Below the pieces are notes generated by a model, which was given only the letters and a program-made list of their open reading frames with translations, had not been told where the DNA came from and did no database searches. From positions 8,994,001 through 9,058,000 of the forward strand of contig BSBM01000092.1 of NCBI GenBank assembly GCA_027924585.1: a DNA stretch of 64,000 bases, in the 5' to 3' direction. Numbering within the stretch: the first letter of the stretch is position 1; each line of letters begins with the position of its first letter. This document shows, in pieces, positions 61,500-64,000 of the stretch. This DNA is from Larix kaempferi (taxonomy: Eukaryota; Streptophyta; Pinopsida; Pinales; Pinaceae). The translations under genes were made by a program, and so were the position numbers.

Positions 61500-62075
61500 T
61501 TGCCTGATAAACCCAGTCGATGTACTGTCTTGGCAATGGTTGTTGTATGCTTGATAAACCCAGTCGGCGTACTGGCTTGGCATTGGTTATTTGGGAGTTG
61601 TGACAAATGGTTGTTGTATGCCTGATAAACCCAGTCAGCGTACTGGCTTGGCATTGGTTATTTGGGAGTTGTGATGAATGGTTGTTGTATGCCTGATAAA
61701 CCCAGTCGGCGTACTGGCTTGGCATTGGTTATTTGGGAGTTGTGGCAAAAGGTTGCTGGATGCCTGATAAACCCAGTCGGTGTACTGGCTTGGCATTGGT
61801 TACTTGCATGCTGTGGAGGTATTGGTGAAGGGTGTTATTTCCTGACAAACCCAGTCGGAGAACTGGCTTGGAAATGGTTATTGTATGCTTGATAAACCTA
61901 GTCGGCATACTGGCTTAGCATACTGATTTTTGAAATGCTTGATAAACCCAGTCGGCGTACTGGCTTAGCATACTGATTTTTGAAATGCTTGATAAACCCA
62001 GTCGGCGTACTGGCTTAGCATACAAATTTTTGGGATGCCTGATAAACCCAGTCGGCGCCCTGGCTTGGCATTGCC
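61500..62075. repeat. Internal repeat array of element J with core AAACCCAGTCGGCGTACTGG
   Basis: About ten cores start near 61506, 61553, 61624, 61695, 61766, 61844, 61889, 61939, 61989 and 62041. The first set is spaced 71 bp and the later set 50-52 bp. The core contains CCAGT...ACTGG, able to form a small stem. Confidence 0.9.
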
Positions 62076-62079
62076 TATT

Positions 62080-63035
62080 TGGATGATGTTGTGGAGCAGC
62101 ATGTGTGCTGGCCAAGCATCCACCTCACAGGTGATCCAAGGCTTGTAAAGCAGAGAAGGAAACTTGTGGAGTAGTGAGGAAACGCACAATACAGATAAGT
62201 ATTTGGTTATCTTGCAACTTCTTGCTTATGAATATACATGTGTATATGATTTAATTATGATTTCTTAATTCTCATTTGGAAATAAACCCTATGAAAATAC
62301 GCTAAACATGTGAATTGACTCAATGTTTGAGTGTAGGTATTGCTGGAAGCAAGGACTATGAAATCATCTGGAGGATGCATGTGGACATATGACTGTCCTA
62401 AAGAGATCAGTATGAGCAGTAATGAAAGATGGTGCTAGTGGAGCTGTGTGGGTCCTAGCAGCCAAAGGTTCTGTAAGCGACACTGGGGAAGGGTTCCCTA
62501 GCTGAAAATCCATATGCAGACCTTAGACACTAAGTGTCATAGCCAAGAAAGGAAAGTCAAAGCATTCACATTGAAGTGAAAGAGACTAAGGTGCATGAAA
62601 CCACAGTGATGGTGTAGCTCCATAATAGAACAAGACTAAGAGGGAGAAACCCCTACTCGTCTCTTTTCTTTTGATTGATGCATTTATAAAACAAAAGATT
62701 GTTGAGTGCATATCAGGGCTGAAAATGGATTGTGTGTAATTGCTTGAGATGAATTGTGAATACTGAAATAGTAAATTTCCTGTGAAAGGATGAACATGAA
62801 TGAGTTCATGTGTAGGTTGGGAAAGCATGAAAAGTGTGGAAGTCCCATGAATAAAGCATGGACATTCCATGTCAATTAGGAAAATAATTGACTAATCTTA
62901 ATGTTTATGCTATGCTTGTCCTAACAAAGAATTCCCATGATGAATTTCACAGGTAAGAAAGTGAAACAATTGCTTGCAGCCGTCACAGGAAAGTGTTGAT
63001 AGTAAGCAAGGTGTGTATAGTTGTGCCCATTGACC
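62080..63035. other. Non-coding stretch before the J gag ORF
   Basis: Only short frames are seen. It may act as the leader for the downstream ORF. Confidence 0.4.
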
Positions 63036-63533
63036 ATGGCAGCAGACCGAGGGCTATTAGAATTGGCTGAAAGTCTTCTTCAAACAATTGCCAGGACCCA
63101 AGAAAATCTTGGGGAGATGCTCAAGCTACAGAGGCAACAGAATGAGATAAACCATGAGGCCTTGCAGGACTCTATTCATTTGCAAAAAGAGGTAAAAAGC
63201 ATTATGGGAGCAATCAGCAGGGGAAAAGAAAGTGGGTCAATGAAGAAGCATTCATCCAATCGTCCGATCAAGAAACGTCCCAGGTGGAAAGAGTCAAAGG
63301 AAATGGACCAGGAAAAGGTAAAGCCGCCAATGAAATGTTGGGGATGTGGAGGAAATCATTGCCTCCGTGACTGCCCAACAAGAGAATATCAAGAGGGCAG
63401 CAACCGTAAATTCTCCAAGTTTGTGGACCAGTTGGAAGGAAAAGAAAAAGAAGGAATTGTTTTGGAACTATGTCCTCATGCAGAGCTAGAAGGTCCTAGC
63501 CAGCAGAGCAGTTGTAAAGACCAAAGGACTTAG
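63036..63533 (+). CDS. Element J gag-like nucleocapsid ORF
   Basis: From ATG 63036 (MAADRGLLELAESLLQ) the frame runs 165 codons to the stop at 63531-63533. The first third is helical and Gln/Glu-rich (possible coiled coil), followed by a basic segment (RPIKKRPRWKESKE). A zinc knuckle CWGCGGNHCLRDC (C-x2-C-x3-H-x4-C) follows, with all zinc ligands present. This spacing is common in plant gypsy gag. An acidic tail follows. It would bind element RNA. The usual capsid domain is absent or unrecognised, so this is a shortened gag. It is intact, in keeping with the young age of J. Confidence 0.8.
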   Translation: MAADRGLLELAESLLQTIARTQENLGEMLKLQRQQNEINHEALQDSIHLQKEVKSIMGAISRGKESGSMKKHSSNRPIKKRPRWKESKEMDQEKVKPPMKCWGCGGNHCLRDCPTREYQEGSNRKFSKFVDQLEGKEKEGIVLELCPHAELEGPSQQSSCKDQRT

Positions 63534-63655
63534 TCCTGAAAGACCCAAGTAAAGGGTGAATTGCAGGACAAACCTACCACATTTTGTGAATTTTGGACAT
63601 ATGTAAAGTGGGTATTTATTTCCGAAGTGTTGGAACACCGGGGACGGTGTTATTC

Positions 63656-63669
63656 CAAGGGGAGGGGAA
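63656..63669 (+). promoter_or_regulatory. Polypurine tract of element J
   Basis: CCAAGGGGAGGGGAA directly before TGTAATGTCCCC. It is nearly identical to the tract of element A at 7202-7216. Confidence 0.85.
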
Positions 63670-64000
63670 TGTAATGTCCCCAGTTTGACCCTATTGCATT
63701 AATATTGTAAATGATGTAAATATTGTTATTTAGTCATGGTGAGGAGCTCAAGGCCAAGGCCCCGCCATTGATTTATCGTTCTATGTATCGGCAATTAGAA
63801 TAGATGCATAGAGTTCTTGTGCTAGCGGTGCACAATGTAAAATCGGACATCATGTAAATATGCAATTTTAAATGAAAAAACCACAACCAGCTACGCAATG
63901 CAAAAAAGAGATGGGGGCATGATCTTTACAAGGAATAGGGAGGGAAAATAACCAAACCCTTGAGCCATGGTGTTAAGCCATTTCATTGAGGAAACCCATG
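63670..64000 (+). repeat. Right LTR of element J (first 331 bp)
   Basis: Matches 56126 onward with three differences. The remainder is beyond the window. Confidence 0.93.

Larger units (their letters stand above)
56126..64000 (+). mobile_element. Element J: young non-autonomous chromovirus-like gypsy element (runs off the window)
   Basis: The left LTR is 56126-57470; the right LTR starts at 63670 and is cut by the window end. The first 331 LTR bases differ at only three positions by my count, so J is the youngest insertion here. The 6.2-kb inside has a primer site, a CpG-rich 31-bp array, an internal repeat array and one gag-like ORF. No protease, RT or integrase was found. The left flank AAGAT (56121-56125) is a candidate target duplicate whose partner is outside the window. 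Confidence 0.9.

Noticed and set aside
61495-62189. Minus-strand frames with repeated short peptides
   Set aside because: They translate the internal repeat array of J; spacer changes break the frame and no start or domain is convincing.

Overview
The window looks like nuclear DNA from a large, repeat-rich plant genome. A gymnosperm such as a conifer is my best guess. That rests on AT-rich intergenic sequence, deep nesting of old and young LTR retrotransposons, and only one recognisable host-gene fragment (a broken PPR gene) in 64 kb. The organism is inferred, not proven. I see no intact protein-coding host gene, no tRNA or rRNA gene and no CRISPR array.

Layout. (1) 1-7216 plus an LTR of unknown length: a decayed Ty3/gypsy chromovirus (element A: RT, RNase H, integrase, chromodomain-like tail). 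Its integrase is split by a Copia-type element (B, 1568-6154) with a 5-bp target duplication; B carries gag-protease but no integrase or RT. (2) About 8900-19640: unassigned sequence, AT microsatellites, a 1.9-kb palindrome made of two inverted Copia LTR-plus-leader copies (C, 11932-13833), a gag relic, a 333-bp direct duplication and a decayed short-word repeat. (3) 19400-39280: a composite satellite (20-bp units, GAT/GAC tracts, unique blocks), split by a Tat/Athila-like element without pol (D, 19646-29445, itself carrying a solo LTR E), a 621-bp foldback element (F, 29656-30276) and a minus-strand Copia element (G, 31408-36874). (4) 39954-46483: a nearly full-length but stop-riddled Copia element (H). 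(5) 46489-56125: AT-rich sequence, the PPR pseudogene, a 37-bp tandem array and a minus-strand gypsy relic (I). (6) 56126 to the window end: a young chromovirus-like element (J) with only a gag nucleocapsid ORF, two internal repeat arrays and a CpG-rich 31-bp array open in all six frames.

How the parts relate. Elements B, D and J keep LTRs and replication signals but lack polymerase, so they would depend on enzymes supplied in trans. A and J share primer-binding type, polypurine tract and LTR termini, so an A-like chromovirus is a plausible helper for J. Elements B, D, E, G and H are bounded by target duplications that I could read directly. By eye, J is youngest (3 differences in 331 aligned LTR bases); B and D are older (roughly 4-5 percent in the stretches compared).
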